From a bacterium (GTDB taxonomy: Bacteria > UBA9089 > CG2-30-40-21 > SBAY01), in NCBI GenBank assembly GCA_040757115.1, contig JBFLYA010000056.1, positions 1-19,587 of the forward strand: a stretch of DNA of 19,587 bases, written 5' to 3'. Below, one piece after another: positions 13,513 to 19,587 of this stretch (position 1 is its first letter; every line of letters starts with the position of its first letter). The translations under genes and the position numbers were made by a program. Under the pieces are notes generated by a model. That model ran no database searches. It saw only the letters and a program-made list of their open reading frames with translations, and was not told where the DNA came from.

Positions 13513-13809
13513 ATGACTTTACAGGAGATTATGGCTGATATTCACGCACTTCATGAAGATTTGGAAGCATACGAGCGCAAGTATGGAGTGCTTTCGGAAA
13601 CATTCTATGAATCCTACACCAGCGGGGAAGAGCCAGAGGATGATGACTGGGTGTTAGATTGGGCTGACTGGGCTGGGGCATACAAAATCATGCTCCGGCG
13701 CCGAGAACAATATTATCGGGCTATTCAGGACTTGCGAAAACAGTCACAAAGTCTGGTTAATGTTATTGAAAGGACGCTCCGTCATGAACCCATTCCAATC
13801 GCTTCATGA
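13513..13809 (+). CDS. Small coiled-coil protein, likely antitoxin partner of the TumE-like toxin
   Basis: 98 aa, almost entirely charged helix. It has an N-terminal heptad-like segment (L-H-E-D-L-E-A-Y-E-R-K-Y-G), a conserved-looking S-E-x-F-Y-E-x-Y motif, an acidic W-V-L-D-W-A-D-W-A-G stretch and a basic helix (L-R-R-R-E-Q-Y-Y). No DNA-binding domain is obvious. An AGGAGG site precedes the ATG by about 12 nt. The next gene starts inside its last codons, the usual antitoxin-first arrangement. The antitoxin call rests on position and partner; family assignment is not certain. Confidence 0.65.
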   Translation: MTLQEIMADIHALHEDLEAYERKYGVLSETFYESYTSGEEPEDDDWVLDWADWAGAYKIMLRRREQYYRAIQDLRKQSQSLVNVIERTLRHEPIPIAS

Positions 13810-14197
13810 CTATGAAGAATTCATTTATACCCTTAGACAATGCTTCCCTTCTGTTCAGAGGTCTACTCTAATAATTGTGCAACATGGTAAAAGGACAGCC
13901 ACTCTACAGGGGGAGATTGCCTTTACCCAGGGATATCGGATCACGCTTAAAGAGCGCCTGTCATTTGACGAAGGGCCTGTTGTGATTGAAGATTATGGGT
14001 ATGAATTATGGAATAAAGGGGACAAAATAGCCTGGTATGATGCACAACCGCATCCTGACGACTCAACCCTTGCCAGGACTTATCCTCACCATAAGTATAT
14101 CCTTCCTGATATTAAGCATCATCGCATCCCTGCATCAAATATGAGCTTCTCGCACCCCAATTTGCCAGCTCTTATTCAAGAAATTGAAAAATTGTGA
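13784..14197 (+). CDS. TumE-like toxin (DUF6516 family)
   Basis: 137 aa from ATG 13784 (M-N-P-F-Q-S), preferred over the in-frame ATG at 13760 because AAAGGA lies about 10 nt upstream. It overlaps the preceding gene by 26 nt. It has the family layout: beta strands with L-Q-G-E-I-A-F-T-Q-G-Y-R-I-T-L-K-E-R, then D-Y-G-Y-E-L-W, W-Y-D-A-Q-P-H-P, a P-H-H-K-Y-I-L histidine cluster, and a helical end. DUF6516 proteins include TumE toxins of type II toxin-antitoxin pairs; their target is not established. Intact, with its own promoter shared with the partner. A CACGAAG-type repeat follows its stop. Confidence 0.7.
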   Translation: MNPFQSLHDYEEFIYTLRQCFPSVQRSTLIIVQHGKRTATLQGEIAFTQGYRITLKERLSFDEGPVVIEDYGYELWNKGDKIAWYDAQPHPDDSTLARTYPHHKYILPDIKHHRIPASNMSFSHPNLPALIQEIEKL

Positions 14198-14217
14198 CCT
14201 GTGCAGTTAAGATAAAC

Positions 14218-14243
14218 CACGAAGGGCACGAAGACCACGAAGA
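14218..14243 (+). repeat. CACGAAG heptamer cluster
   Basis: Tandem CCACGAAG/GCACGAAG units as in the arms of the elements at 3396-3824 and 6192-6406, here without GTAA ends or a mirror arm. They lie between two imperfect direct copies of ACCTGTGC-GTTA (about 14204 and 14253). Probably an arm left by a lost element. Confidence 0.5.
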
Positions 14244-14265
14244 AAAAATATCCACCTGTGCGGTT

Positions 14266-14539
14266 ATAGCAGTTATTAACTGGAAGTTTACATAGGATAA
14301 TATCCATAAATAAGGCATGAGAATAATCGTTCCGTTAGGAACATAATATCGGTAGGAATAGATAGACAAATCAATCAGTTCCGTAGGAACGATATATTGG
14401 TAGAAAATTTATGGAAAGCCATTTACCGATATATTGTCCCTACGGGACATTATTTGTGTGATATTTATTTCTACCGATATGTTGTCCCTATGGGACATTA
14501 TTTGTATTTCTAAGTAAAGTTTTGAATAATAACTGCTAT
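14266..14539. repeat. 274-bp palindromic element with four REP-like hairpins
   Basis: Ends ATAGCAGTTATTA (14266-14278) and TAATAACTGCTAT (14527-14539) are perfect inverted repeats. Inside are four hairpin cores: GTTCCGTTAGGAAC (14329-14342), GTTCCGTAGGAAC (14378-14390), GTCCCTACGGGAC (14436-14448) and GTCCCTATGGGAC (14484-14496). The first two are followed by, and the last two preceded by, an ATATCGGTAG-like tail in mirrored orientation. The arrangement resembles paired REP/BIME units mobilised by RAYT proteins. It is non-coding and fills the gap between the toxin gene and the convergent pRiA4b gene. Confidence 0.7.
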
Positions 14540-14546
14540 AGGTGCT

Positions 14547-15782
14547 TTATTCATCCCAAATTGGATACTGTTGTGGGGGGCTACCATGAGATTCAAGAAT
14601 AATGGGGCTCTTGATTTTAGGGTCTACCGGGTCGATACGCTCTAATTTTACATCAAATTTCCAATTATCACCAAAATCATACAGGTAGGTCATAGTTGTA
14701 CCAGGCTTAATGTCTAAATCACCAATAATCACTTCATCAGCCAATAATGGTTCCTCTTCCATATACGGATGATTTACATTGATAGAGACACCAAAACGAT
14801 TTCTGTAGGTGAAACAGTAGAGGTGATCGAAGTCAAAATTAAAGGTTTTCAGAATAATGTTACTTAGACTTTGTAAGTCATTTTCGCCTGGTATGGCAAT
14901 AAGTCGCCATACATTTCTCAGGGATACCTTAAAAATATAGATACCATCTTGAAACTCAGGCTTTGGAAGACTTAGATTCTTACGCCACTGTGGGAAAAAA
15001 GGCTGGATAATCGGTTGCAATTCCCCAAAACAAACATCCATTTCGCTTTCCTTGTAAAAATATTTCGGATGATTTAGCACATTACCGAGTAACTGCAAAA
15101 GTGCATCTCCAAATGGTGTTCGATGCACCATAGCAATACGCCATCCTTTTCCCTTTTCAGGTTTACCGTGCTGCACAGATATGCACCCAAACAGCTCTAA
15201 CAGGGCAACAGTATATAATCCTATAATGTAACTTATAAACTCCTCTTTATCTTTATTTCCTACAAGTTTTAGTCCTTGAGCCGGTATCTCCTTGAAGAAA
15301 CTTAACCACTTAAAGATAGGAATATCGAATGAGGTGCTGTGCTCTCCGAGAACTTCTGGATTTACTTTGAGTAGCCATGTCTCCAGCAGAGTAAAATACC
15401 GCTCTGTTGAGTTAAGTTTTTGCCACTCTTGAAGTACTGGCTCATTCAAAACTAAAACCTGTTCTGTCTTAGCTACTTCTATATATGCCAGCCTGGTAGT
15501 CCGTAACAAAAGGTACAGTCCATTTATATAAGGATATGACTTTTGAAGTGGACGGTCAAGACCAATCTCAATTGGATGGGTGAGTTGTGCATTGAGTTGA
15601 CTTAGTAAGTCCATTGGCAAAAGATTATTTTTACTGCTAACCTGGCACCTCTTTGACCCTATAAAACCCAGTAGTATCTCAAAATCACGCAAAACAGTCC
15701 CCGGACCATTCTCATCAATAACCTGATTGCGAAGAATCTGTTTGTTTTCAGACGATAAAGAATGTATTTTGGGATTGTTCAT
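14547..15782 (-). CDS. pRiA4b ORF-3 family protein
   Basis: A complete 411-aa protein. The C-terminal region (about 275-400) is the plasmid pRiA4b ORF-3-like domain: I-Y-I-F-K-V-S-L-R-N-V-W-R near its start, L-S-N-I-I-L-K-T-F-N-F-D-F-D-H-L-Y, the hallmark Y-L-Y-D-F-G-D-N-W-K-F, and the common ending P-P-Q-Q-Y-P-x-W-D-E. The long N-terminal part (about 1-270) is helical and unrecognised. Such proteins are frequent on plasmids and near transposons and restriction loci; their biochemical role is unknown. A G-rich AAGGGGG site precedes the ATG. It is convergent with the toxin-antitoxin pair, separated by the REP-like element. Confidence 0.85.
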   Translation of the reverse strand: MNNPKIHSLSSENKQILRNQVIDENGPGTVLRDFEILLGFIGSKRCQVSSKNNLLPMDLLSQLNAQLTHPIEIGLDRPLQKSYPYINGLYLLLRTTRLAYIEVAKTEQVLVLNEPVLQEWQKLNSTERYFTLLETWLLKVNPEVLGEHSTSFDIPIFKWLSFFKEIPAQGLKLVGNKDKEEFISYIIGLYTVALLELFGCISVQHGKPEKGKGWRIAMVHRTPFGDALLQLLGNVLNHPKYFYKESEMDVCFGELQPIIQPFFPQWRKNLSLPKPEFQDGIYIFKVSLRNVWRLIAIPGENDLQSLSNIILKTFNFDFDHLYCFTYRNRFGVSINVNHPYMEEEPLLADEVIIGDLDIKPGTTMTYLYDFGDNWKFDVKLERIDPVDPKIKSPIILESHGSPPQQYPIWDE

Positions 15783-15896
15783 CTTTATTACCCCCTTTTA
15801 TCTATAAAAAATATTTCGACCTGTGAAATAGATCAACATGGGAAAACAAAATTATACCACACTACCTGGTGTCCGAAAAGGAGATAGGGAGATTAA

Positions 15897-16108
15897 CTGT
15901 GATTCAGACATTGGACATCAGACACAAGACTATAGACTCTATTTATGCAGGAAATTAGCGACATTTGGGAAACCATCCTTAAAACCTCACTCCCTGAATT
16001 TTTTCCTAAGCAGAAGTATAGGCAGGTCTCCCAAGCCTTCATTCTTCTGCAATTTCTGCCCGCTTTAGTCTGATGTCTGATGTCTATAGTCTACTGTTTG
16101 AATCACAG
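15897..16108. mobile_element. 212-bp element with CTGTGATTCA ends and a 42-codon frame
   Basis: Ends CTGTGATTCA (15897-15906) and TGAATCACAG (16099-16108) are perfect inverted repeats. They continue inward as ACATCAGAC/GTCTGATGT and ACTATAGAC/GTCTATAGT arms. The unpaired centre contains ATG 15945 to TGA 16073, reading M-Q-E-I-S-D-I-W-E-T-I-L-K-T-S and on for 42 residues, without a ribosome site or known family. Matching 8-mers are not seen outside. A solo arm of the same family is at 18753. It directly abuts the duplicated promoter block at 16110. Confidence 0.6.
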
Positions 16109-16109
16109 G

Positions 16110-16213
16110 TAATCCTTCTTCACTTAACTTTATTTTATAATAGCATATTTTATAGGAATTGTAAAGAAAAATTAAAAATTTATTGACAATAACATAATTA
16201 ATGGATATAATTT
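16110..16213. repeat. 104-bp duplicated divergent promoter region, copy 2
   Basis: Differs at two positions from 7572-7675. It contains the minus-facing promoter TTTACA (16165-16160) to TATTAT (16142-16137) and the plus-facing promoter described separately. On the minus side nothing remains to be transcribed except the abutting CTGTGATTCA element. Confidence 0.85.
16183..16211 (+). promoter_or_regulatory. Perfect sigma-70 promoter of the kinase-receiver cluster
   Basis: TTGACA (16183-16188) and TATAAT (16206-16211) are separated by 17 nt, matching the consensus at all 12 positions. It lies 23 nt before the kinase ATG, with AGGAG at 16221-16225 as ribosome site. Strong constitutive expression is expected unless a repressor acts. 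Confidence 0.75.
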
Positions 16214-16234
16214 AATCAAAAGGAGTAATACTTA

Positions 16235-18004
16235 ATGGAAGAGCTTAATCAGATAGAAAAAGAAGAGTTAGCTAAACGGATAAAATGGCTGATAAATATC
16301 AGATGGGTAGCCGCTACATTCCCATATTTTATATTTGTTTTATCTGCACAGCGTGGCGAGGTACAAATTGGCTTTCCTGAAATTTTTCCTTTAGTTGAAT
16401 ATGCACTTAATATATTTTATATCATAATGGTTCGATTAAAAAAATGTTTACGATTTATTGCCTATTTCCAATTAATTGTAGACTTACTTCTTATTACCGC
16501 AGGGGTACATTTTACAGGTGGCCTGGGCAGTTGGTTTGATATATTTATCTATTTTATAATCATTATTGCTGCCCGGGCTCTACTATCATTACGAGCAAGT
16601 ATTATCTTTGCAGGTCTGAGCAGTATTTTATACACCACTATTATTAGTCTTGAATTCCTCGATATTTTACCACCAATATCTATCTTAGCATTTAAAACTC
16701 CTTTACCTGAAGATGTTGAATATTTTATCACCTCGGTAATTGTGCGGGTAGTATTTTTCTTCTGGATTGCTATCATAGCAGGACATCTGGCAGATATTAT
16801 TCGCAAAAGGAGTGAAGAATTAATGGAGTCAAACATCAGGTCTGAAAGATTAGAAAGAACTAATAAAGAACTTGAAGAACTAAATAGAATGAAATCAGAA
16901 TTTGTCTCTATTGTCTCGCATGAACTTCGGACACCTCTTACTACTATGAAAGAATTTGTCTCACTTATCTTAGATGAAATTCCAGGTAAGATTAATAAAG
17001 AACAAAATGAGTTTTTATCTATTATTAATGAGAACATTAATCGTTTAGCTCGATTAATTAACAATATGTTGGACCTATCAAGGATAGAATCTGGCAGGAT
17101 GGAATTAAATCGTAAGGAAATTGATATAACTACTGTTGCAGAACAAGTAATTAAATTCCTACATGCTCAAGCAAAAGAGAAAAACATTTTAATAGAAAAT
17201 TTATTACCTGCGGATTTATCTGTATATGCGGATATGGATAAAACCTCACAAATATTGACAAATCTTGTAGATAATGCTATTAAATTTACTCAAAAAGGTG
17301 GTAAGGTAACTATAGAAGGTAAAAGGGTAAATAATCAGGTACAAATTAGTATAATCGATACCGGGATAGGTATAGCAAAAGAGAGTATTCCCCAGATATT
17401 TGAGAGATTTCAACGGATTGAGCTTCTTGCTGACCAACAAGCACGAGGTACTGGTTTGGGACTAAGTATTTGTAAAGCACTTATTGAAATGCATCATGGT
17501 AAAATATGGGTAGAAAGTGAAGTAGGCAAAGGAAGTAATTTTACCTTTTCTTTACCTGAATTTGATGAAGATATATTCTTTAAAAATGCTTTGACGCAAA
17601 AATTTAACCGTGCTTTGCGAAATCAATTGTTTTTATCATTATTTATAGTAAGTATAGAGAGTGAATCTGGGGCGATTGATGGAATATTACAAGATGTAGA
17701 AAATGTAGTCAAAGAGATATTACGAGGGGAAACAGATGTAATTATAGGAATAAAAAAGAATAAATCGGTTCTCATTCTGTCAGAAGTAAACAGTAAAGAT
17801 GCCTTGTCAATAAAAAATAGAATATTAAATGCATTAGTAGAACATGAATTTTTAACTCAAGAAGGTAAACATATCGATGTAACTATAAACTTAGGAATAG
17901 CTACTTATCCTGATGATGCGACTACTAAAGATGAATTGATGGCTAAAGCAAAAGAAGATTCGAAAAGGAGAAAACACCATGTCCAAAATATTAGTTGTAG
18001 ATGA
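16235..18004 (+). CDS. Membrane histidine kinase with degenerate GGDEF-like C-terminus
   Basis: 589 aa. Several hydrophobic segments (about residues 20-185, probably six helices) form an integral-membrane sensor with few extracytoplasmic residues. A coiled coil (about 190-220) leads to HisKA with the H-box S-H-E-L-R-T-P (H229), then HATPase with N-box (N-L-V-D-N-A-I-K-F), D-T-G-I-G-I and G-T-G-L-G-L-S. The last ~140 residues resemble a GGDEF fold: the closing I-N-L-G-I-A-T-Y-P-D-D-A-T-T-K-D-E-L is typical, but the GGDEF signature is replaced by lysine-rich sequence, so no cyclic-di-GMP synthesis is expected. The stop overlaps the first receiver gene by 26 nt. Likely partners are the two downstream receivers. 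Confidence 0.9.
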   Translation: MEELNQIEKEELAKRIKWLINIRWVAATFPYFIFVLSAQRGEVQIGFPEIFPLVEYALNIFYIIMVRLKKCLRFIAYFQLIVDLLLITAGVHFTGGLGSWFDIFIYFIIIIAARALLSLRASIIFAGLSSILYTTIISLEFLDILPPISILAFKTPLPEDVEYFITSVIVRVVFFFWIAIIAGHLADIIRKRSEELMESNIRSERLERTNKELEELNRMKSEFVSIVSHELRTPLTTMKEFVSLILDEIPGKINKEQNEFLSIINENINRLARLINNMLDLSRIESGRMELNRKEIDITTVAEQVIKFLHAQAKEKNILIENLLPADLSVYADMDKTSQILTNLVDNAIKFTQKGGKVTIEGKRVNNQVQISIIDTGIGIAKESIPQIFERFQRIELLADQQARGTGLGLSICKALIEMHHGKIWVESEVGKGSNFTFSLPEFDEDIFFKNALTQKFNRALRNQLFLSLFIVSIESESGAIDGILQDVENVVKEILRGETDVIIGIKKNKSVLILSEVNSKDALSIKNRILNALVEHEFLTQEGKHIDVTINLGIATYPDDATTKDELMAKAKEDSKRRKHHVQNISCR

Positions 18005-18377
18005 TGACACAGAGCTTGTTGAAGCACTTAAGATTAGATTAGAAGTAAATAATTATAAAGTAATGACTGCGTTAAATGGGATAGAGGCATTAGATAAGGT
18101 ATATAAAGAAATGCCTGATCTGGTACTTTTAGATGCCTGGCTGCCTAAGATGAGTGGGTGGGAGGTCTGCCGTAAGATTAAAGAAAGTGAAGAACTTAAT
18201 TCTATTAAAGTGATTTTTCTTACTGCTCGGACAGAACTGAGTAATAGATTAATAGCCACTCAAATACTAAAGGCTGATGGTTATATCACTAAACCATTTA
18301 AATCAGAAAAGTTAATTGCTACAATAAAGGAAGTGTTAGAGGAAAATGTCAAAGAAAAAGGTATTAGTAATAGATGA
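17979..18377 (+). CDS. Single-domain response regulator (receiver 1)
   Basis: 132 aa, a stand-alone CheY-like receiver. The acidic cluster D8-D9-D10, phospho-acceptor D52 in L-L-D-A-W-L-P, T82 in F-L-T-A and K105 in T-K-P-F are all present. A short basic-acidic tail follows the domain, with no output domain. AAGGAG lies just upstream of the ATG, inside the end of the kinase gene, and the gene overlaps the next receiver by 32 nt. The unusual tryptophans after the acceptor aspartate (D-A-W; S-G-W) set it apart from receiver 2. It probably takes phosphate from the kinase and signals by protein contact. Confidence 0.92.
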   Translation: MSKILVVDDDTELVEALKIRLEVNNYKVMTALNGIEALDKVYKEMPDLVLLDAWLPKMSGWEVCRKIKESEELNSIKVIFLTARTELSNRLIATQILKADGYITKPFKSEKLIATIKEVLEENVKEKGISNR

Positions 18378-18717
18378 TGAGCCTTTCCTGGTTAAGGCAT
18401 TAAAAATCAGACTGGAAATGTCAGGATATGAGGTAATTACTGCATACGATGGATTAGATGGATTGAATAAGGCAATAGAAGAAAGGCCTGATTTGATTCT
18501 CCTTGATGTGATGCTGCCTAAAAAAAATGGCTATCAGATATGTCAACGCCTAAAATCTGATGAACAATACAAACATATTCCTATTGTTATGTTAACTGCT
18601 AAGGGACAGAAGAGTGATAAAGAATGGGGAGAGCGCACAGGGGCAGATGTCTATATTACGAAGCCTTTTGATGATAAAGAATTATTAGCAAAAATAAAGG
18701 AATTATTGGGAGAATAG
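18346..18717 (+). CDS. Single-domain response regulator (receiver 2)
   Basis: 123 aa, a second CheY-like receiver with D10-D11, acceptor D54 in L-L-D-V-M-L-P, T84 in M-L-T-A and K106 in T-K-P-F. It starts within the last codons of receiver 1 after a GAGG site, so the two are co-translated. It is similar to receiver 1 in the alpha1 helix (A-L-K-I-R-L-E), suggesting tandem duplication followed by divergence. With the kinase it makes a one-kinase, two-receiver module in which one receiver may act as a phosphate sink or as the start of a relay. Confidence 0.92.
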   Translation: MSKKKVLVIDDEPFLVKALKIRLEMSGYEVITAYDGLDGLNKAIEERPDLILLDVMLPKKNGYQICQRLKSDEQYKHIPIVMLTAKGQKSDKEWGERTGADVYITKPFDDKELLAKIKELLGE

Positions 18718-18752
18718 ATGAGGTAAAGTCAAAAATCATAATGAATATATTG

Positions 18753-18783
18753 CTGTGATTCAGACACTGGACATCAGACACCA
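18753..18783 (+). repeat. Solo arm of the CTGTGATTCA element family
   Basis: CTGTGATTCAGACACTGGAC and the following ACATCAGACAC match the left arm of the element at 15897 with one difference. No right arm is present. It lies between receiver 2 and the HPr gene and separates the two groups. Confidence 0.65.
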
Positions 18784-18845
18784 CTGAAATTTGCAGGAAT
18801 ATGGGATTATGGAATGGGCTATCAATATTTAATTGGAGTAGTTCA

Positions 18846-19148
18846 ATGAATACAACTCAAATTCAAACTAATTCTTTACAACAGACAATTGTTATTAAAA
18901 ATAAGTTAGGGTTACATGCGCGAGCTGCGGCTGCTTTTGTTAAGATAGCACACGAGTTTCAATCAAAAATTCACCTTAAAAAAAATACTAATCCAGGTTG
19001 GGTGGATGGTAAAAGTGTTTTAAGTATCATGACATTAGAGGCATCATCTGGTAGTCAAATAATAATCAGTGCACAAGGACCTGATGCCAAACAGGCTTTA
19101 AATAAATTAATACAATTAATAAATGATAAATTTGGAGAGAAAGAATGA
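18846..19148 (+). CDS. ptsH: HPr phosphocarrier protein
   Basis: 100 aa from ATG 18846, chosen because GGAG lies 8 nt upstream; the longer frame from 18801 adds codons next to a repeat. HPr carries phosphate from Enzyme I to sugar permeases or, in many bacteria without PTS permeases, to regulatory targets. The active-site histidine is H24 in G-L-H-A-R-A. S57 in D-G-K-S-V-L-S-I-M-T-L sits at the regulatory Ser46 position used by HPr kinase, with the typical surrounding sequence. An extension of about 11 residues precedes the domain. The stop overlaps the ptsI start (ATGA). Its position after a kinase-receiver cluster suggests a regulatory rather than transport role. Confidence 0.93.
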   Translation: MNTTQIQTNSLQQTIVIKNKLGLHARAAAAFVKIAHEFQSKIHLKKNTNPGWVDGKSVLSIMTLEASSGSQIIISAQGPDAKQALNKLIQLINDKFGEKE

Positions 19149-19335
19149 CTTCTTCTATGGTAAAACTTAAAGGTGTAATTGCTTCACCAGGAGTAGTAAT
19201 TGGTAAAGCTTATTTATTAGATATGGCTAATCTGCATGTAACTCGTAAAAGAATTCCTCCTGAGGAAATAGATAAACAATTAAGAATTTTATAGAGGCTG
19301 TCTCACGCACCGAAAAGGAGATTATGAAGGTAAAT
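19145..19335 (+). pseudogene. ptsI: ptsI (PTS Enzyme I), frameshifted and truncated
   Basis: From ATG 19145 the frame reads M-T-S-S-M-V-K-L-K-G-V-I-A-S-P-G-V-V-I-G-K-A-Y, the standard start of Enzyme I, the protein that phosphorylates HPr from phosphoenolpyruvate (normally about 570 aa). It stops at TAG 19292-19294. The expected continuation F-I-E-A-V-S-R-T-E-K-E-I-M-K follows in another frame, so one base was lost in the T-run at 19287-19290. Homology then ends near 19330, and repeat-like AT-rich sequence follows. Without Enzyme I, the HPr encoded just upstream would need another phosphate donor, unless an intact ptsI exists elsewhere. Confidence 0.85.
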
Positions 19336-19461
19336 TAATAAACTATATAGAATGAAAAAAAATAGGGCTTCACGAAATTCCCTCACCCAAATATTATAGT
19401 TAATTGACAATTATCAATTAGCCATTATCAATTCACAATTAATATTTGATGTTGACAAAAT

Positions 19462-19587
19462 GTAAGCGTTCAGGTGGTGTAACAAAAGGAGATGTGGAGA
19501 TTAAGGAGATAGGGAGATATTATTAAAAAATTGAAATTAATAGAAACTAATAGAAATTTATGGAAATTTGTTGTTTTCCACAATCAA
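19462..19587. mobile_element. One arm of a second copy of the 237-bp GTAA element (runs off the window)
   Basis: From GTAAGCGTTCAGG (19462-19474) to the window end, the sequence is about 90% identical to the complement of 7560-7436, including the TAGAAATT-rich centre. The other arm and flanking duplication lie outside; the left-flank 8-mer is GACAAAAT (19454-19461). It sits 3' of the broken ptsI. Confidence 0.85.

Noticed and set aside
14329-14496. Repeated GTTCC/GTCCC motifs as a degenerate CRISPR
   Set aside because: Units are inverted relative to each other, unevenly spaced and individually palindromic with varying sequence, which fits REP-like hairpins.
15838-16068. 76-aa plus-strand frame
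   Set aside because: It runs across the edge of the CTGTGATTCA element into its arm and has no family resemblance; the frame is chance.
18801-18845. Upstream ATG as start of HPr
   Set aside because: It adds 15 residues unlike any HPr and follows a solo repeat arm; the ATG at 18846 has a better-placed GGAG.

Overview
The window comes from a low-G+C bacterium, probably an uncultivated Gram-negative-type lineage. The pointers are a MacB-type ABC exporter, a sigma-54 NtrC-class activator, and many palindromic intergenic repeats of the kind seen in environmental genomes. No rRNA, tRNA or marker gene allows closer placement. Most of the first half is accessory DNA: broken genes interleaved with small inverted-repeat elements. 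The second half holds intact accessory operons and a two-component/HPr cluster.

Layout. 1-94: start of a minus-strand gene with a consensus promoter, running off the left edge. 136-1552: 5'-truncated MacB permease, then an intact MacB ATPase. 1553-2009: convergent intergenic stretch with a promoter and a possible structured RNA. 2010-3329 (minus): NtrC-family regulator. 3350-6540: a repeat and relic zone. It contains three broken GxxExxY genes, a DUF3800 fragment, and the wreck of a type I restriction-modification operon (hsdS tail, intact rhuM, hsdR head). 6541-7302 (minus): a soluble histidine kinase whose leader is interrupted by a 237-bp element. 7803-8368: a small membrane-protein gene between two attC-like hairpins. 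8590-9209: a RAYT transposase relic split by a 267-bp element. 9263-13307: a three-gene, translationally coupled operon of a three-helix membrane protein, a zinc-ribbon protein and a 1137-aa CHAT protease-STAND NTPase-TPR protein. 13428-14197: a TumE-like toxin-antitoxin pair with its own promoter. 14266-14539: REP-like palindrome cluster. 14547-15782 (minus): pRiA4b ORF-3 family protein. 15897-16108: inverted-repeat element. 16183-18717: membrane histidine kinase with a degenerate GGDEF tail, plus two CheY-like receivers. 18846-19335: HPr and a broken ptsI. 19462-19587: one arm of another copy of the 237-bp element.

How it fits together. The strongest structural result is that many of the repeats are small transposable elements whose ends begin GTAA(N3)TTCA. 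Two are flanked by exact 8-bp target duplications (AATTTATT; AGGCAGGA), and removing the second restores the RAYT reading frame. GTAA ends with 8-bp duplications are hallmarks of the IS66 family, but no transposase is present. Some of these elements carry a GxxExxY (PD-(D/E)XK-like) gene as passenger, with terminal repeats that themselves encode the start or end of the protein. The best candidate for a new functional system is the CHAT operon. It pairs an apparently intact His-Cys protease, a STAND switch and a TPR sensor with a small membrane protein, and sits beside a toxin-antitoxin pair and the remains of a restriction system.
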